Positions 54,834 through 64,000 of a stretch of 64,000 bases of DNA are shown one piece after another. Source of the DNA: JAJDZL01 sp965221175 (GTDB lineage: Bacteria > Pseudomonadota > Gammaproteobacteria > Arenicellales > JAJDZL01); contig OZ244867.1 of NCBI GenBank assembly GCA_965221175.1, forward strand, positions 2,356,001 to 2,420,000, in the 5' to 3' direction. The position numbers and the translations under genes were made by a program. The stretch's first letter is position 1; every line of letters starts with the position of its first letter. The notes under the pieces were generated by a model. That model searched no databases. It was not told where the DNA came from and worked only from the letters and a program-made list of their open reading frames with translations.

Positions 54834-57044
54834 ATGTCTGAAAATCAGAACCAATACGTAACTGCTGGCGGATTGAAGATCAGCAAGTGTCTCTATGATC
54901 TTGTGTCGGAGGAAATTGCTCCTGGCACTGGAATTGAGCCCGAGTATTTCTGGCAATCGCTTGCAAACATTGTCGCAGACTACGGTAACAAAAATCAGCG
55001 ACTGCTTGACAAGCGAGACCAGCTTCAGGTGAGAATCGACGACTGGCATTCTTCGGATCACGCCAAGCATTATTCGATTGCCGAAAATCGAAAATTTCTT
55101 AACGATATCGGCTACTTGGTCACAGAAGGACCGGCGTTCAAAGTGGAGGTCGAAAATGTTGACCGAGAAATTTCGGATGTGAGTGCCCCGCAGTTGGTTG
55201 TCCCTGTCGACAATGCTCGCTATGCGCTGAATGCGGCGAATGCCCGTTGGGGGAGCTTGTATGATGCGCTTTACACCTCAGGCGTAGCTGAACCGGAGGA
55301 TGTTCCGGCACCGCCACCCGCACATTACAATGCAGACCGAGGTGCACGAGTCATTCAGTGGGCCCGTGATTTTCTGGACCGCGTGGTTCCCCTCAAATCA
55401 GGCAGTCATGCACAAGCCTCTAGCTATATTGTTGCTCCTGCCGGTAGAAGGACTCTGGAACTGAAGGTTTCACTGCAGAACGGTGAAATAACTTCCCTCA
55501 AGTCTCCTGGTCAGTTCGCTGGATTTCTTGGATTGATGTATGACCCATCAGAAATTCTGCTCTACAACAATGGCCTGTTTTTTCGTCTCATGATCAACCG
55601 TGAATCCATGATTGGTGAAATTGATTCAGCCGGAATCAGTGATATAGCCATGGAAGCAGCTGTTACTACGATTCAGGATTTTGAAGATGCTGTTTCAGCA
55701 GTGGATGCGGAAGACAAGACGGTTGCCTACAGAAACTGGTTGTATCTGATGAAGGGTACCCTGACCGCAGAGTTTGAGAAGAATGGCAAGATCGTCAAGC
55801 GCTCATTAAATCCAGACATGAATTTCACCAATCCCTATGGTTTGCCGACGATCGTTTCAGCACGAAGTATGATGCTTGTCAGGCATGTCGGAATTCACAT
55901 GTACACGGATGCAGTGACAACTCTAACCGGAAAGTTGATTCCTGAAGGGTATCTGGATGCCATGGTCATCAGTTTGTGTGCGATGCACAATTTGTTCGGA
56001 GAGGGCGCAAAATCTTTTCCAAACAGTCGTTGCGGCAACGTCTATGTGGTGAAACCCAAATTGCACGGACCCGAGGAAGTGGCTGCGACGGTGCAACTGT
56101 TCTCCCGTGTAGAAGATGTTCTGAATCTCAACCGGAACACGTTGAAGATCGGAATTATGGATGAAGAACGACGAACTACTGCCAATTTGAAAGAAAGCAT
56201 TCGGGAAGCAAGAAATCGAGTCATTTTCATCAACACAGGATTCCTTGATCGAACGGGTGATGAAATTCATACCATGATGAGTCTTGGCCCGTCCATCACC
56301 AAGGATGAGATGAAAAAGGCGACTTGGCTACATACTTACGAAAACTGGAATGTTGAGGTGGGTGTGGACACGGGTGTCTATAGCGTGGGACAGATTGGCA
56401 AGGGAATGTGGACTATGCCGGATCTCATGAAAACCATGTACAACACCAAAACAAACCATCCCAAGGCAGGTGCCAACACAGCTTGGGTTCCTTCACCGAC
56501 ACTTGCCGTAGTTCACGCGTTGCACTATCACGAGATAAACGTTTTGTCGATACAGCGGACTATAGGGTCTAGAGTGAAAGCAAAGCTGGATGACATTCTG
56601 AGTCCACCCGTTCTTCGTGAAGAGTTGTCACCGAAACAGATTGAAACGGAACTGGAAAATAACGCTCAGAGTATTCTTGGGTATGTTGTGCATTGGGTTG
56701 AAGAGGGAATTGGCTGTTCAAAAATTGCAGATATCAACGAGATCAATCTGATGGAAGACCGAGCAACGCTCAGAATATCAAGTCAGTTGATTGCCAGTTG
56801 GCTCAAACACGGGTTGACGACGCGCGAACAGGTAGTGGACATATTCAAGAGAATTGCTGTCATCGTAGACAAGCAAAATGAAGGTGCTGCAGGTTACCGA
56901 AAAATTGCACCCAACTACGATTCCAGCGTTGGATTTCAGGCGGCTCTAGATTTAGTGTTTCAGGGGATTGATTCTCCGAACGGCTATACCGAACCTATTC
57001 TGCATGCTCGCAGGAGTGAAGCCAAAGCGTTGTACTCCTCCTGA
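54834..57044 (+). CDS. glcB: Malate synthase G
   Basis: A 736-residue enzyme condensing glyoxylate with acetyl-CoA. Typical G-form segments are visible: RGARVIQWARDFLD, GLMYDPSEILLYNNGLFFR, PNSRCGNVYVVKPKLHGPEEV, MDEERRTTANLKE with the Mg site, FINTGFLDRTGDEIHT and VGQIGKGMWTMPDLM. No glyoxylate-cycle partner lies nearby. It shows the organism can use two-carbon compounds. Confidence 0.96.
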   Translation: MSENQNQYVTAGGLKISKCLYDLVSEEIAPGTGIEPEYFWQSLANIVADYGNKNQRLLDKRDQLQVRIDDWHSSDHAKHYSIAENRKFLNDIGYLVTEGPAFKVEVENVDREISDVSAPQLVVPVDNARYALNAANARWGSLYDALYTSGVAEPEDVPAPPPAHYNADRGARVIQWARDFLDRVVPLKSGSHAQASSYIVAPAGRRTLELKVSLQNGEITSLKSPGQFAGFLGLMYDPSEILLYNNGLFFRLMINRESMIGEIDSAGISDIAMEAAVTTIQDFEDAVSAVDAEDKTVAYRNWLYLMKGTLTAEFEKNGKIVKRSLNPDMNFTNPYGLPTIVSARSMMLVRHVGIHMYTDAVTTLTGKLIPEGYLDAMVISLCAMHNLFGEGAKSFPNSRCGNVYVVKPKLHGPEEVAATVQLFSRVEDVLNLNRNTLKIGIMDEERRTTANLKESIREARNRVIFINTGFLDRTGDEIHTMMSLGPSITKDEMKKATWLHTYENWNVEVGVDTGVYSVGQIGKGMWTMPDLMKTMYNTKTNHPKAGANTAWVPSPTLAVVHALHYHEINVLSIQRTIGSRVKAKLDDILSPPVLREELSPKQIETELENNAQSILGYVVHWVEEGIGCSKIADINEINLMEDRATLRISSQLIASWLKHGLTTREQVVDIFKRIAVIVDKQNEGAAGYRKIAPNYDSSVGFQAALDLVFQGIDSPNGYTEPILHARRSEAKALYSS

Positions 57045-57060
57045 CTAGAAGTGTTGTTGG

Positions 57061-58035
57061 TTAGTCCGGCAGGCGAATGGATTCTCTGACTTCTCGCAAT
57101 CTATTGATCAGTTTCTTGGGCTTCAAGACTTCAACCTTGCCACCCCAGGTAATGAGATGCCAAGCCATTTCGGTAAGACCGCCGGCGCGGAATGAAACTT
57201 CGATTCGACCATCCCGCAGTGTACGCATTGTTTGACTGCGATGAAACTTCCATTCAAGTACAGTTTCGCTCACGTCTGCGTCAAATCGCCAGACTACGTT
57301 ATATGGCTTTTCGTGAAAAACACCGAAACAGTCTTCAAGATACATCGCCATAGTAAAATTTTCCGGTCGAATGAAGTTGTTTCGTTTGTGTACTTGTAGA
57401 TTTTGCACTTTGGCTAGTATGTAACTTCGGAAATCATTGACATCTTCTTGCGGGTTGAACGCGATCAGATACTGACGCGTACCATGTAGGAATCCATAGG
57501 GTTGCACAGTGCGCGGCAAAGGTTCTTGATCATTAAATCCAGCGTAGTCAAAACTGATCATCTGGCATGCCATGATTGCGTGACGCAGCGCATGAACCAT
57601 TCCTGGATCAATAATTTCGTGAGGACCGGGTTTGATGGCAAAGCCTTCTGAATCACTTAGAATGTCCGCATCTGCTTCAACACTACGCAATGCGTCAGGT
57701 GCCATATTCGCCCTTAACATACCCATCAAATTGTTCATCAGTCGGTATTCGGGATTCATTCTTTTTTCCCGAAACATTTTTGACGCCTGCTGCATGACAA
57801 TAACATGCTCAATTCCAAGAGCTGGCGTAGGGAGCTGGCGCCGAATCCGCCAACGCTTAGGCCGTTTGGTTACAACTTCAACATTGAGAAATGAATCCAA
57901 GATTGCCTTTATCATTCTTTCGGCGGTTCTACGAGATACGCGAAACTGAGTTTCAATTTCGTGGTACGAAACCCCATTGATAGATCCCTGCATTTCATAT
58001 ACCAAGGTAAGCAGATCTGTGTATTTCTTGTACAT
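57061..58035 (-). CDS. WYL-domain transcriptional regulator (YafY family)
   Basis: A 324-residue regulator with an N-terminal winged helix (VSYHEIETQFRVSRRTAERM), a middle linker and a WYL ligand-sensing domain (SFDYAGFNDQEPLPRTVQPYGFLHG, then YLIAFNPQ). A C-terminal WCX-like part follows. It is divergent from the mlaC-like gene across 54 bp, so it may control that gene and itself. Confidence 0.85.
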   Translation of the reverse strand: MYKKYTDLLTLVYEMQGSINGVSYHEIETQFRVSRRTAERMIKAILDSFLNVEVVTKRPKRWRIRRQLPTPALGIEHVIVMQQASKMFREKRMNPEYRLMNNLMGMLRANMAPDALRSVEADADILSDSEGFAIKPGPHEIIDPGMVHALRHAIMACQMISFDYAGFNDQEPLPRTVQPYGFLHGTRQYLIAFNPQEDVNDFRSYILAKVQNLQVHKRNNFIRPENFTMAMYLEDCFGVFHEKPYNVVWRFDADVSETVLEWKFHRSQTMRTLRDGRIEVSFRAGGLTEMAWHLITWGGKVEVLKPKKLINRLREVRESIRLPD

Positions 58036-58089
58036 TTCCTTTTGGTCTCGCTAAGTCAATTACACACTGTACCGGTATTTAACAATATA

Positions 58090-58737
58090 ATGCGTTCTAT
58101 GATTCGCATGTTCAAATTATCAAATTTCCTGATTGCAGTGTTCACAGCATTTACCGTCGGATTTTCAACTTCAGTTCACGCTGATGTATCCGGTGCCAGA
58201 TATGTGGTTGTGGACACCATGGGCAAAATTTACGACAAAATTACAGGTGATTTTGAGGACGATGAAGCACTGACGGCTACGGCTTCTGAAGTCATTCACC
58301 TTGAGCTTTTGCCGATTCTCCACGTAGAAAAATTCTCGAAACTGATTCTTGCTTCTCACTGGAAAGATGCGACTGTTCAGCAACGCCGGGAATTTACATA
58401 CATATTGACCGAATTTTTGTTACGCTCATTCCGTAAAGCAATTGTCGGCAACAAGGATCTACTTGAGAATTATCTGGATAACATTAGAATTCTGGAAGCG
58501 AAGAAGGGAAATAATGATGATCGTGCAATGGTAACCATGCTGGTAATTGTTCCCAGCCAGCAAGAGCGCAAAATTGACTTCCGAATGACGCGTGAAGATG
58601 GCAGCTGGAAAATTTATGACCTTGTCTTTGAGGGCATCAGTTTCGCTATCAACTATCGTACGATCTTGAATTCTGAAATCAAGAAATCCGGAATCGAAGC
58701 TGTTACAGCGAACTTGGGGGAGAAGCTGAGCACCTAG
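58090..58737 (+). CDS. MlaC-family phospholipid transport protein
   Basis: A 215-residue exported protein with a signal peptide (about residues 1-30, ending VHAD) and the MlaC/Ttg2D fold: LELLPILHVEKFSKLIL, WKDATVQQRREFTYILTEFLLRSF, and DGSWKIYDLVFEGISFAINYR. MlaC carries phospholipids between outer and inner membranes. The usual mlaFEDB partners are absent here, so it is an orphan in this window. The ATG at 58090 gives the best signal peptide; the open frame extends further upstream without coding character. Confidence 0.85.
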   Translation: MRSMIRMFKLSNFLIAVFTAFTVGFSTSVHADVSGARYVVVDTMGKIYDKITGDFEDDEALTATASEVIHLELLPILHVEKFSKLILASHWKDATVQQRREFTYILTEFLLRSFRKAIVGNKDLLENYLDNIRILEAKKGNNDDRAMVTMLVIVPSQQERKIDFRMTREDGSWKIYDLVFEGISFAINYRTILNSEIKKSGIEAVTANLGEKLST

Positions 58738-58768
58738 AGAATGCCTGCCTCGGCGGATTGTTCAAACT

Positions 58769-60061
58769 TCAGATGAAGTCTTCTACTGCTCTGATAAATC
58801 GCGTCGCCAATCCCAGCACAAGTTTACTTCGCATGATCGTCGGCCACGGTCGAAAATTCAGATCATCAAAGGCGGTTTTTCCTTCATTTGTACCGAGTAA
58901 TTTCTGTCCAATTTTCATTCCAAAGTAGCTGGATAGTGTAATTCCGGAACCACAATATCCCATGGCGTAGTACAGGTTCTGATGCGCTCCGATATGCGGG
59001 CAGATATCAGTCGTATAGGCTACATATCCAACCCACATATGGGAAACTTTGGCATCGGCGAGTTGGGGAAATACCTTTGTCATCTGCTGGTAAAGTACTT
59101 CCGACCCGGATTTGGAATTTGCTTCCGTAAATGTGACACGGCCGCCGAATAGAACTCGCTTTCGATCCGGAGTCAAGCGAAAATAATTGCCGATCTGGAG
59201 TGTGTCGGAGACCACACGTGCTTTCGGAATTAAACCTGAAACAATGTCAGCAGGAAGCGGTTCGGTTGCAATCTGGAAACTTCCAATTGGCAGGATTCGC
59301 TGCTTGTGCCAACGAAACTGATTCTCTGTATAGCCATTGGTAGCGAGCACAACGTCTCTGGCATCAACGCTTCCTCGGTCCGTGTGCAATCGAAATCCGA
59401 CGGGCATTCTTTCAATCTTGCTCACTGCACACTGGTCTAAAACCAATCCTCCCGAATCGAAAACACGATCGAGCAGTTCACGATGGTACTTTCCCGGATG
59501 CAGACTTCCATGTGCAGGTATCACGCATCCACCGTGATAGAAATCCGAGCCAATTTCCTGGTGTTGCTCAGCCCTTGAAACGACATGGCGTTCGATCTGA
59601 ATTTCCTGCGGCATGGCTTTGTATTGTTTCAACAGGTGTTCAAGAGCCCTGCTGGAGTGTGCTCCTACAAATCTCCCGGATTCGTGCCAATCACAGTTGA
59701 TATTTTCCTCTTCAATCAATTGTTTGATGTATGCAAGAGCGAGATTTCCTTCTTGGACTATCGCGATTGCCGTCTTTCTTCCGAACTTCTTTTCCAGTTT
59801 TGTGAATGGCAGTTTGATACTGGTGCCAGCCTGACCGCCATTGCGGCTACTGCAGCCATCACCTGCAGAATCTCTTTCCAGTACGAGAGTTGTCCGACCG
59901 GCTCGAACCGTTTGCAGAGCCGCATTCAAACCTGTATATCCTGATCCGATTACGGCGACATCTACTGATCGCACCAGATCGGTTTGAGTCAGGTGCGGCC
60001 TAGGCGCTGCATCCCACCAGTATGGAGAATCTTTGTAGTTTTCTGTGTAATTCACCTGCAT
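58769..60061 (-). CDS. FAD-dependent amine/amino-acid oxidoreductase (DadA/PuuB type)
   Basis: A 430-residue flavoprotein of the DAO family: SPYWWDAAPRP near the start, FAD fold DVAVIGSGYTGLNAALQ, SRNGGQAG, HGSLHPGKYHRELLDR and the C-terminal MGYCGSGITLSSYFG. Closest in pattern to gamma-glutamylputrescine oxidase-type proteins, which oxidise amines to aldehydes. It is single and convergent with mlaC. The specific amine is not readable. Confidence 0.85.
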   Translation of the reverse strand: MQVNYTENYKDSPYWWDAAPRPHLTQTDLVRSVDVAVIGSGYTGLNAALQTVRAGRTTLVLERDSAGDGCSSRNGGQAGTSIKLPFTKLEKKFGRKTAIAIVQEGNLALAYIKQLIEEENINCDWHESGRFVGAHSSRALEHLLKQYKAMPQEIQIERHVVSRAEQHQEIGSDFYHGGCVIPAHGSLHPGKYHRELLDRVFDSGGLVLDQCAVSKIERMPVGFRLHTDRGSVDARDVVLATNGYTENQFRWHKQRILPIGSFQIATEPLPADIVSGLIPKARVVSDTLQIGNYFRLTPDRKRVLFGGRVTFTEANSKSGSEVLYQQMTKVFPQLADAKVSHMWVGYVAYTTDICPHIGAHQNLYYAMGYCGSGITLSSYFGMKIGQKLLGTNEGKTAFDDLNFRPWPTIMRSKLVLGLATRFIRAVEDFI

Positions 60062-60272
60062 GCCAGTAGTAGGAATTTTCCCTAGTGGTGAGTCGGGCGA
60101 TCAATTGGCACTATTTTAACCATTGAGACGGAATTGTGTACAAACAGAATGAATCAATTGCGGAGTACAAATTAGGGTGTAATTTATGCAGAGGAACGCG
60201 CACCGTGCTTTTGCCGTGAAAGATGACTGTAAATTGAGTAACATTAGCGCATATTTTGACTACTGGAAATAG

Positions 60273-61136
60273 ATGATGAGACGAAAACTCGGCAACACGA
60301 ACCTTGAAATCTTCGCCGTTGGACTTGGTGCAATGCCACTCGGCATTCGAGGAACTCTCCCGTTAACCGACGCGGTTGAAGTTATTCACGCTGCTCTGGA
60401 TGCAGGTATGGAATTCATCGATACTGCGAATGTCTATTGCACGGACAATCAGGATATCGGTTTGAACGAACGTACAATCGCGTTGGCTCTCCAATCAATT
60501 GATAGCAGTAACGTTGTCGTTGCCACCAAAGGGGGATTGGTGCGACCGCAGGGTCGTTGGGAAAGGAGAGGTTCGCCGCAACATTTGCGGAGCGCATGCG
60601 AAAAAAGTCTGCAAGACCTGAATGTTGAAGCGATTACGCTATACCAGCTTCATGCCCCAGATTCGCTCGTGCCATTTTCGGATTCTGTAGGTGAGCTTGC
60701 ACGACTTCAATCAGAAGGCAAAATCCTCAATATCGGTTTGTCTAATGTTGGTCGTGACCTGGTTGACGAAGCAATGTCCATTACAACAATAACTTCAGTG
60801 CAAAATCGCTGTAATGTGTATCACCAGCCAGACCTACGTAGCGGGTTTGTCGACTATTGCAAGAGGCATTCGATAACCTATATTGCGTACAGCCCAGTGG
60901 GCGGCGGTAGCGGGCATCTTGCACTGCGAGATGAACCTGTACTGACAGAACTGGCCAAGAAGTATGATGCAACGGTCTACCAGATGGTTTTGGCTTGGCT
61001 GTTGCACCAGAGCGACAACATACTTCCCATTCCCGGGGCGGGTCGGATATCAAGCGCCGTAAGCAGCGCTCATGCGATCAATATAGTATTGTCTTCAGAA
61101 GATGCTGCACGCATTGATGTGCTCGGTGATACATGA
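60273..61136 (+). CDS. Aldo/keto reductase
   Basis: A 287-residue NADPH-dependent oxidoreductase barrel: LGNTNLEIFAVGLGAMPLG, FIDTANVYCTDNQ with catalytic Asp and Tyr, VVATKGGLVRP with Lys, LYQLHAPD with His, and GLSNVGRD. All four catalytic residues are present, unlike the Fe-S relative at 25961-27166. Divergent from the FAD oxidoreductase with about 210 bp between them. Substrate unknown. Confidence 0.87.
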   Translation: MMRRKLGNTNLEIFAVGLGAMPLGIRGTLPLTDAVEVIHAALDAGMEFIDTANVYCTDNQDIGLNERTIALALQSIDSSNVVVATKGGLVRPQGRWERRGSPQHLRSACEKSLQDLNVEAITLYQLHAPDSLVPFSDSVGELARLQSEGKILNIGLSNVGRDLVDEAMSITTITSVQNRCNVYHQPDLRSGFVDYCKRHSITYIAYSPVGGGSGHLALRDEPVLTELAKKYDATVYQMVLAWLLHQSDNILPIPGAGRISSAVSSAHAINIVLSSEDAARIDVLGDT

Positions 61137-61169
61137 AGTCGATAAATTCTTGGCAGCAATTGGGGATGC

Positions 61170-61610
61170 TTATGGCCATTGCTGGACTGGCAAACCTTGA
61201 TTCCGCCACTGTTGCATACCCTGCGTGGCGTTGTGCACTTCACGGTAGCCCAATTGTGAACTCAGAAAATTACTGATCATTCTGGATCGGTTTCCGACTT
61301 CACAGATGATGACAATCCGATCGTCGGGCTGTGCAATTTCCGTTAATTTGGCAAGCCAATCATCAACATTGTAATTTCCTCTATCGTCAAAAAAGGTCAG
61401 CAGGTGGCTACTTGGAATGATTCCTGTAGTACGCCACTCTCCAGGAGTGCGCACGTCAATGACTGGCACTTCCTGCTCTATCAACGCTTCTAGTTCCTGG
61501 GTTGTTGTTTCAATCATTTGAGCAATACCTACATTCAAACCGGCCATAAACAGCAACACGATTGCTGAAGGCAATAAAATAACCCTATTTACGAAGAACG
61601 CACTTTTCAT
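61170..61610 (-). CDS. Rhodanese-like domain protein, exported
   Basis: A 146-residue protein with an N-terminal hydrophobic signal or anchor (residues 8-31) and one rhodanese domain: VPVIDVRTPGEWRTTG, and the active loop VIICEVGNRSRM with catalytic Cys. Likely periplasmic sulfur transfer. Its start overlaps the end of the preceding flavoprotein gene by 26 bp, so the two are co-transcribed. Confidence 0.85.
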   Translation of the reverse strand: MKSAFFVNRVILLPSAIVLLFMAGLNVGIAQMIETTTQELEALIEQEVPVIDVRTPGEWRTTGIIPSSHLLTFFDDRGNYNVDDWLAKLTEIAQPDDRIVIICEVGNRSRMISNFLSSQLGYREVHNATQGMQQWRNQGLPVQQWP

Positions 61611-62934
61611 ATAGATTCAGAAATCTGCCGTTCGGGTCATATCGTTCCTTCAAACGCCAGTAGTCTTCAGCCTGATAAATTTTCCAAAACTCATCTTCTT
61701 CAAAATATGAATCCGAATACAGAGATTTGAAGCCTCCGAGTTCAGTAGTTCTTCGTTCAATTTTTCTATTCAGGTAGCTAGGCTCATGATGCGTACGTGA
61801 TTTGACGGAATCCCAAAATCCGAAGTTTACGTACATCGTACTGGAATCCAGAGAGCATAGGGAAAATTTACTTGAATGCGCGTTGGTGCCGATGGGACAG
61901 ACCCAGATGGGCAATACACCAATTTCAGCCATAAGAAACTCAAGAAATTCAGAAGCATTGTTGATTGGAATGTCAATGTCCTGAATGACTGATTCAGCAT
62001 GATAGCCAAATAGCCGGTTTAGCTTTCGAGTAATACCCCACTTGGAGTTCCAGCGCATCACCTTTGTATAGGATACTGAGTTCAGCCGATCTTTACCGAC
62101 GATTCTTCGTATCAACCCATTCTGGACATAAAGATTTTTTGAACACCAGAACCAGTCAGTATCCCACCTCCAGATGTAGTCTTTGACCGTCAGGTAATCC
62201 GTTTGTTTTTCACGGATGGATTTGTAGTAGATATCAAGATAGGTGTAATCACTGGTAAATGGCGCTGAATCGGCAAACCTACCTGTCGTCAGGTAGTACT
62301 CGCCAGCTTCGAAAACACTTCCATCTAGAAAATCGAAATCAGAGCCTTGCAGTTCTTCAATAGCAGCAAAAAATTCGCTTGCATCATGGAATCGCGTATG
62401 AACAATTTTTACATAAGGTTTTACTCGGAGTGCAGGGGTTTTCAATCTCAGCACATAGCCAAGAGTTCCATAGGAATTCGGTAATCCGTAGTACAAGTCC
62501 GAGTGTTCATTGTCCCGTGTACAGCAAACTACCGAACCGTCTGCAAGCAGAACATCCATTTCCATCACTGTCTCATGCGGGAGTCCATAACGAAATGATG
62601 TCGATTCTATGCCCACGCCGCAAATAGCTCCTCCGATCGTAATTGACTTCAGTTGCGGTACAACCATGGGAATGAATCCATATTTCAGGGTTGCATCTAC
62701 GAGATCTTCATAGGTGATCATGCCTTCAGTGGTCAGTGTACTTTGCACGACATCAAGCTCGAGCAGATGATTAAAATCCTTGACGGTCAATTCATCTGAT
62801 TTGTCATTGACGCGATCGCGAAACAGATTTGATGTGTCTTTACGCAGGCGAACACCGGTTGACGCGTCTTTCATCTGCTGCGAAAGACGGCCTTTTCGCC
62901 TACGATACGAATCTGCTGGTGTTGTGTCGCTCAT
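61585..62934 (-). CDS. FAD-binding oxidoreductase, DHCR24/DIMINUTO-like
   Basis: About 449 residues of the FAD_binding_4 (PCMH) family. The FAD site is in ITIGGAICGVGIESTSFRYG, followed by LADGSVVCCTRD and YYGLPNSYGTLGYVLRL, which recalls eukaryotic delta24-sterol reductase and its bacterial relatives. A C-terminal part holds YLNRKIERRTTELGG and KERYDPNGRFLNLYEKC. The ATG at 62934 is preferred over an upstream TTG. The substrate in bacteria is unknown; a lipid or terpenoid double bond is a reasonable guess. Confidence 0.78.
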   Translation of the reverse strand: MSDTTPADSYRRRKGRLSQQMKDASTGVRLRKDTSNLFRDRVNDKSDELTVKDFNHLLELDVVQSTLTTEGMITYEDLVDATLKYGFIPMVVPQLKSITIGGAICGVGIESTSFRYGLPHETVMEMDVLLADGSVVCCTRDNEHSDLYYGLPNSYGTLGYVLRLKTPALRVKPYVKIVHTRFHDASEFFAAIEELQGSDFDFLDGSVFEAGEYYLTTGRFADSAPFTSDYTYLDIYYKSIREKQTDYLTVKDYIWRWDTDWFWCSKNLYVQNGLIRRIVGKDRLNSVSYTKVMRWNSKWGITRKLNRLFGYHAESVIQDIDIPINNASEFLEFLMAEIGVLPIWVCPIGTNAHSSKFSLCSLDSSTMYVNFGFWDSVKSRTHHEPSYLNRKIERRTTELGGFKSLYSDSYFEEDEFWKIYQAEDYWRLKERYDPNGRFLNLYEKCVLRK

Positions 62935-63053
62935 AACGTGATGCTCTGAGGCCGGTCTAAATTCAGGAGTAAACAACAATTTTAACGTTCACAAGAGCAA
63001 TTTGAAAAAGTATCTGACTTTTCAGGAAGTGCATTATCGCTATCCTTAATTCA

Positions 63054-63632
63054 TCAGTTTTCTTGAAGCCCCGAAGTGATTTGCATCAACTGCTCTACTA
63101 CAGCGAATACTCTGTTTTGGGCGGAATCGCTTATCAAATTTCCGTCTGCGTCGAATGAGTCTTTTGCATTGCCGTGGGCATACTGCTTTGGAATTACGAT
63201 CATACCCAGATTCGCTAGAATTGAGCGGACGCTGGCTAGCGTTCTGATCCCGCCTATTGCGCCAGGCGATGCAGCCAGTAACGCTGCTGTTTTCCCTGAA
63301 AATGCCACTAGCGGAGGGTCGCCGGGCAGCGGTCGGGAAATCCAGTCAATGGCATTCTTCAAAACTGCGCTGATTGCACTGTTGTATTCAGGACAACTCA
63401 ATAGAATTCCATGATTTTCTTTCATCAAATTTCGCAGTTCAAGCGCGCATGCAGGAATGCCGGAATTCGTCTCGAGATCACCATCATAAAGCGGCATTGG
63501 ATAATCCCTTAAATCCAATAGAGTAACTGTTGCACCTTGCTGCTCAGCAATATGAGCAGCATTTCGTACCAGCATCTTGTTGTAGGAGTTGGTTCTGGTA
63601 CTGCCTGCAAATGCCAGAAGTTTTGTCGACAT
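63054..63632 (-). CDS. NADPH-dependent FMN reductase
   Basis: A 192-residue flavodoxin-fold reductase: FAGSTRTNSYNKMLVRNAA (FMN phosphate loop), LSCPEYNSAISAVLKNAIDW (isoalloxazine contact) and LLAASPGAIGGIRTL. Cytosolic quinone, azo or chromate reduction is typical. It lies 119 bp upstream of the DHCR24-like gene on the same strand. Confidence 0.9.
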   Translation of the reverse strand: MSTKLLAFAGSTRTNSYNKMLVRNAAHIAEQQGATVTLLDLRDYPMPLYDGDLETNSGIPACALELRNLMKENHGILLSCPEYNSAISAVLKNAIDWISRPLPGDPPLVAFSGKTAALLAASPGAIGGIRTLASVRSILANLGMIVIPKQYAHGNAKDSFDADGNLISDSAQNRVFAVVEQLMQITSGLQEN

Positions 63633-63884
63633 GCCGGTTTAGTTTACTGAGATTAACCTAATTTTTGAATTTCAAAAGCAGAACCTTGTTCACTTCATTT
63701 GGTGTGTGCCAAGAGTCTGACACAATACTCCGAAACTCAGTAATATTTCAAGCCTGCTTTTTGGTAGATTGGGGTAGGTTCTGAAAAAGTAGGCCTGACA
63801 TGAGAAAGCTCAATACGCCAGGCCTAAACAGGGGAACTACGGAATTAATTAGTGATTTTCATGTCAATGAGGAACTCCACTTGA

Positions 63885-64000
63885 TCAGAAGTGGTAGCCT
63901 CGCTCATCGTGCGTTGATACGTCGAGGCCTTGCACTTCGCTCTCCTCATCCACCCTCAGGCCGCCTATGAGAAGCCCTGTCACCTTGAACACGATGAAGG
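63885..64000 (-). CDS. amtB: Ammonium transporter (Amt), C-terminal end
   Basis: The final 38 codons of a gene entering from the right edge: a membrane segment ending TGLLIGGLRVDEE, then the Amt C-tail GLDVSTHDERGYHF and stop. The pattern RVxEExExxGLDxxxHxExxY is characteristic of ammonium transporters, whose tail interacts with GlnK. The rest of the gene is outside the window. Confidence 0.8.
   Translation of the reverse strand, partial: FIVFKVTGLLIGGLRVDEESEVQGLDVSTHDERGYHF

Noticed and set aside
63660..63884. Inverted repeat AGGCCTG/CAGGCCT after the ammonium transporter gene, as terminator
   Set aside because: Stem of about 7-8 bp with a loop of about 20 bases and no T-run; too weak to call.

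Overview
The window is chromosomal DNA from a bacterium whose complete rRNA operon (16S, tRNA-Ile, tRNA-Ala, 23S, 5S) reads as gammaproteobacterial. The 16S has typical gammaproteobacterial helices and a CCTCCTTT anti-Shine-Dalgarno end, and the spacer has the usual Ile(GAT)/Ala(TGC) pair. Housekeeping genes (ychF, pth, rplY, prs, aroE, gor, putA, glcB) fit this. I cannot name a genus.

Left part, 1-15749. A methanethiol-oxidase (SBP56) operon with a SCO-type copper chaperone and a partial third gene is followed by a TetR-fatty acid hydroxylase operon. Next comes what looks like a complete pyrimidine-degradation locus. It has URC1 (GTP cyclohydrolase II-like), URC4 (DUF1688), a Pot-type ABC importer, a BtpA-like/phosphoribosyltransferase fusion, a yeast-type cytosine deaminase, a deaminase paralogue that has lost its zinc ligands, and a divergent uracil phosphoribosyltransferase. 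My reading is: import of cytosine or uracil, deamination, UMP formation, then ring opening by the URC route. A GC-rich haloalkane dehalogenase gene plus a truncated second one lie between TetR and URC4, flanked by diverged direct copies of about 380 bp of the TetR-URC4 junction.

Core block, 15867-33040: aroE, gor, putA, ychF-pth-rplY-prs, tRNA-Gln, a Tat-exported Fe-S aldo/keto reductase with a small membrane protein, and the rRNA operon with two candidate promoters.

Accessory island, 33041 to about 53050. It begins directly after 5S with a PIN-toxin remnant and its antitoxin. Next is a three-gene DprA-like/HAD/phosphoribosyltransferase operon resembling ShosTA-type anti-phage systems. A RIT (recombinase-in-trio) element follows, with 88-bp inverted ends; its third recombinase is broken by an ISNCY-type IS (6-bp target duplication) and an IS3-family IS (3-bp duplication). 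Then come a second IS3 copy, an IS1380-like remnant, a Phd/PIN toxin-antitoxin pair, and an IS1595-family element bounded by 17-bp perfect inverted repeats. The IS1595-type element carries a fused nuclease-methylase-specificity protein and a tiny lysine-rich ORF as passengers. The island ends with agmatine deiminase, a DUF262/DUF1524 (GmrSD-like) defence protein and a TRAP-transporter fragment.

Right part, 53253-64000: ordinary metabolism. It holds a second sterol desaturase-family protein, DUF6356, malate synthase G, a WYL regulator divergent from an orphan MlaC, a DadA/PuuB-type oxidase, an aldo/keto reductase, a rhodanese, a DHCR24-like flavoprotein, an FMN reductase and the 3' end of an ammonium transporter gene.
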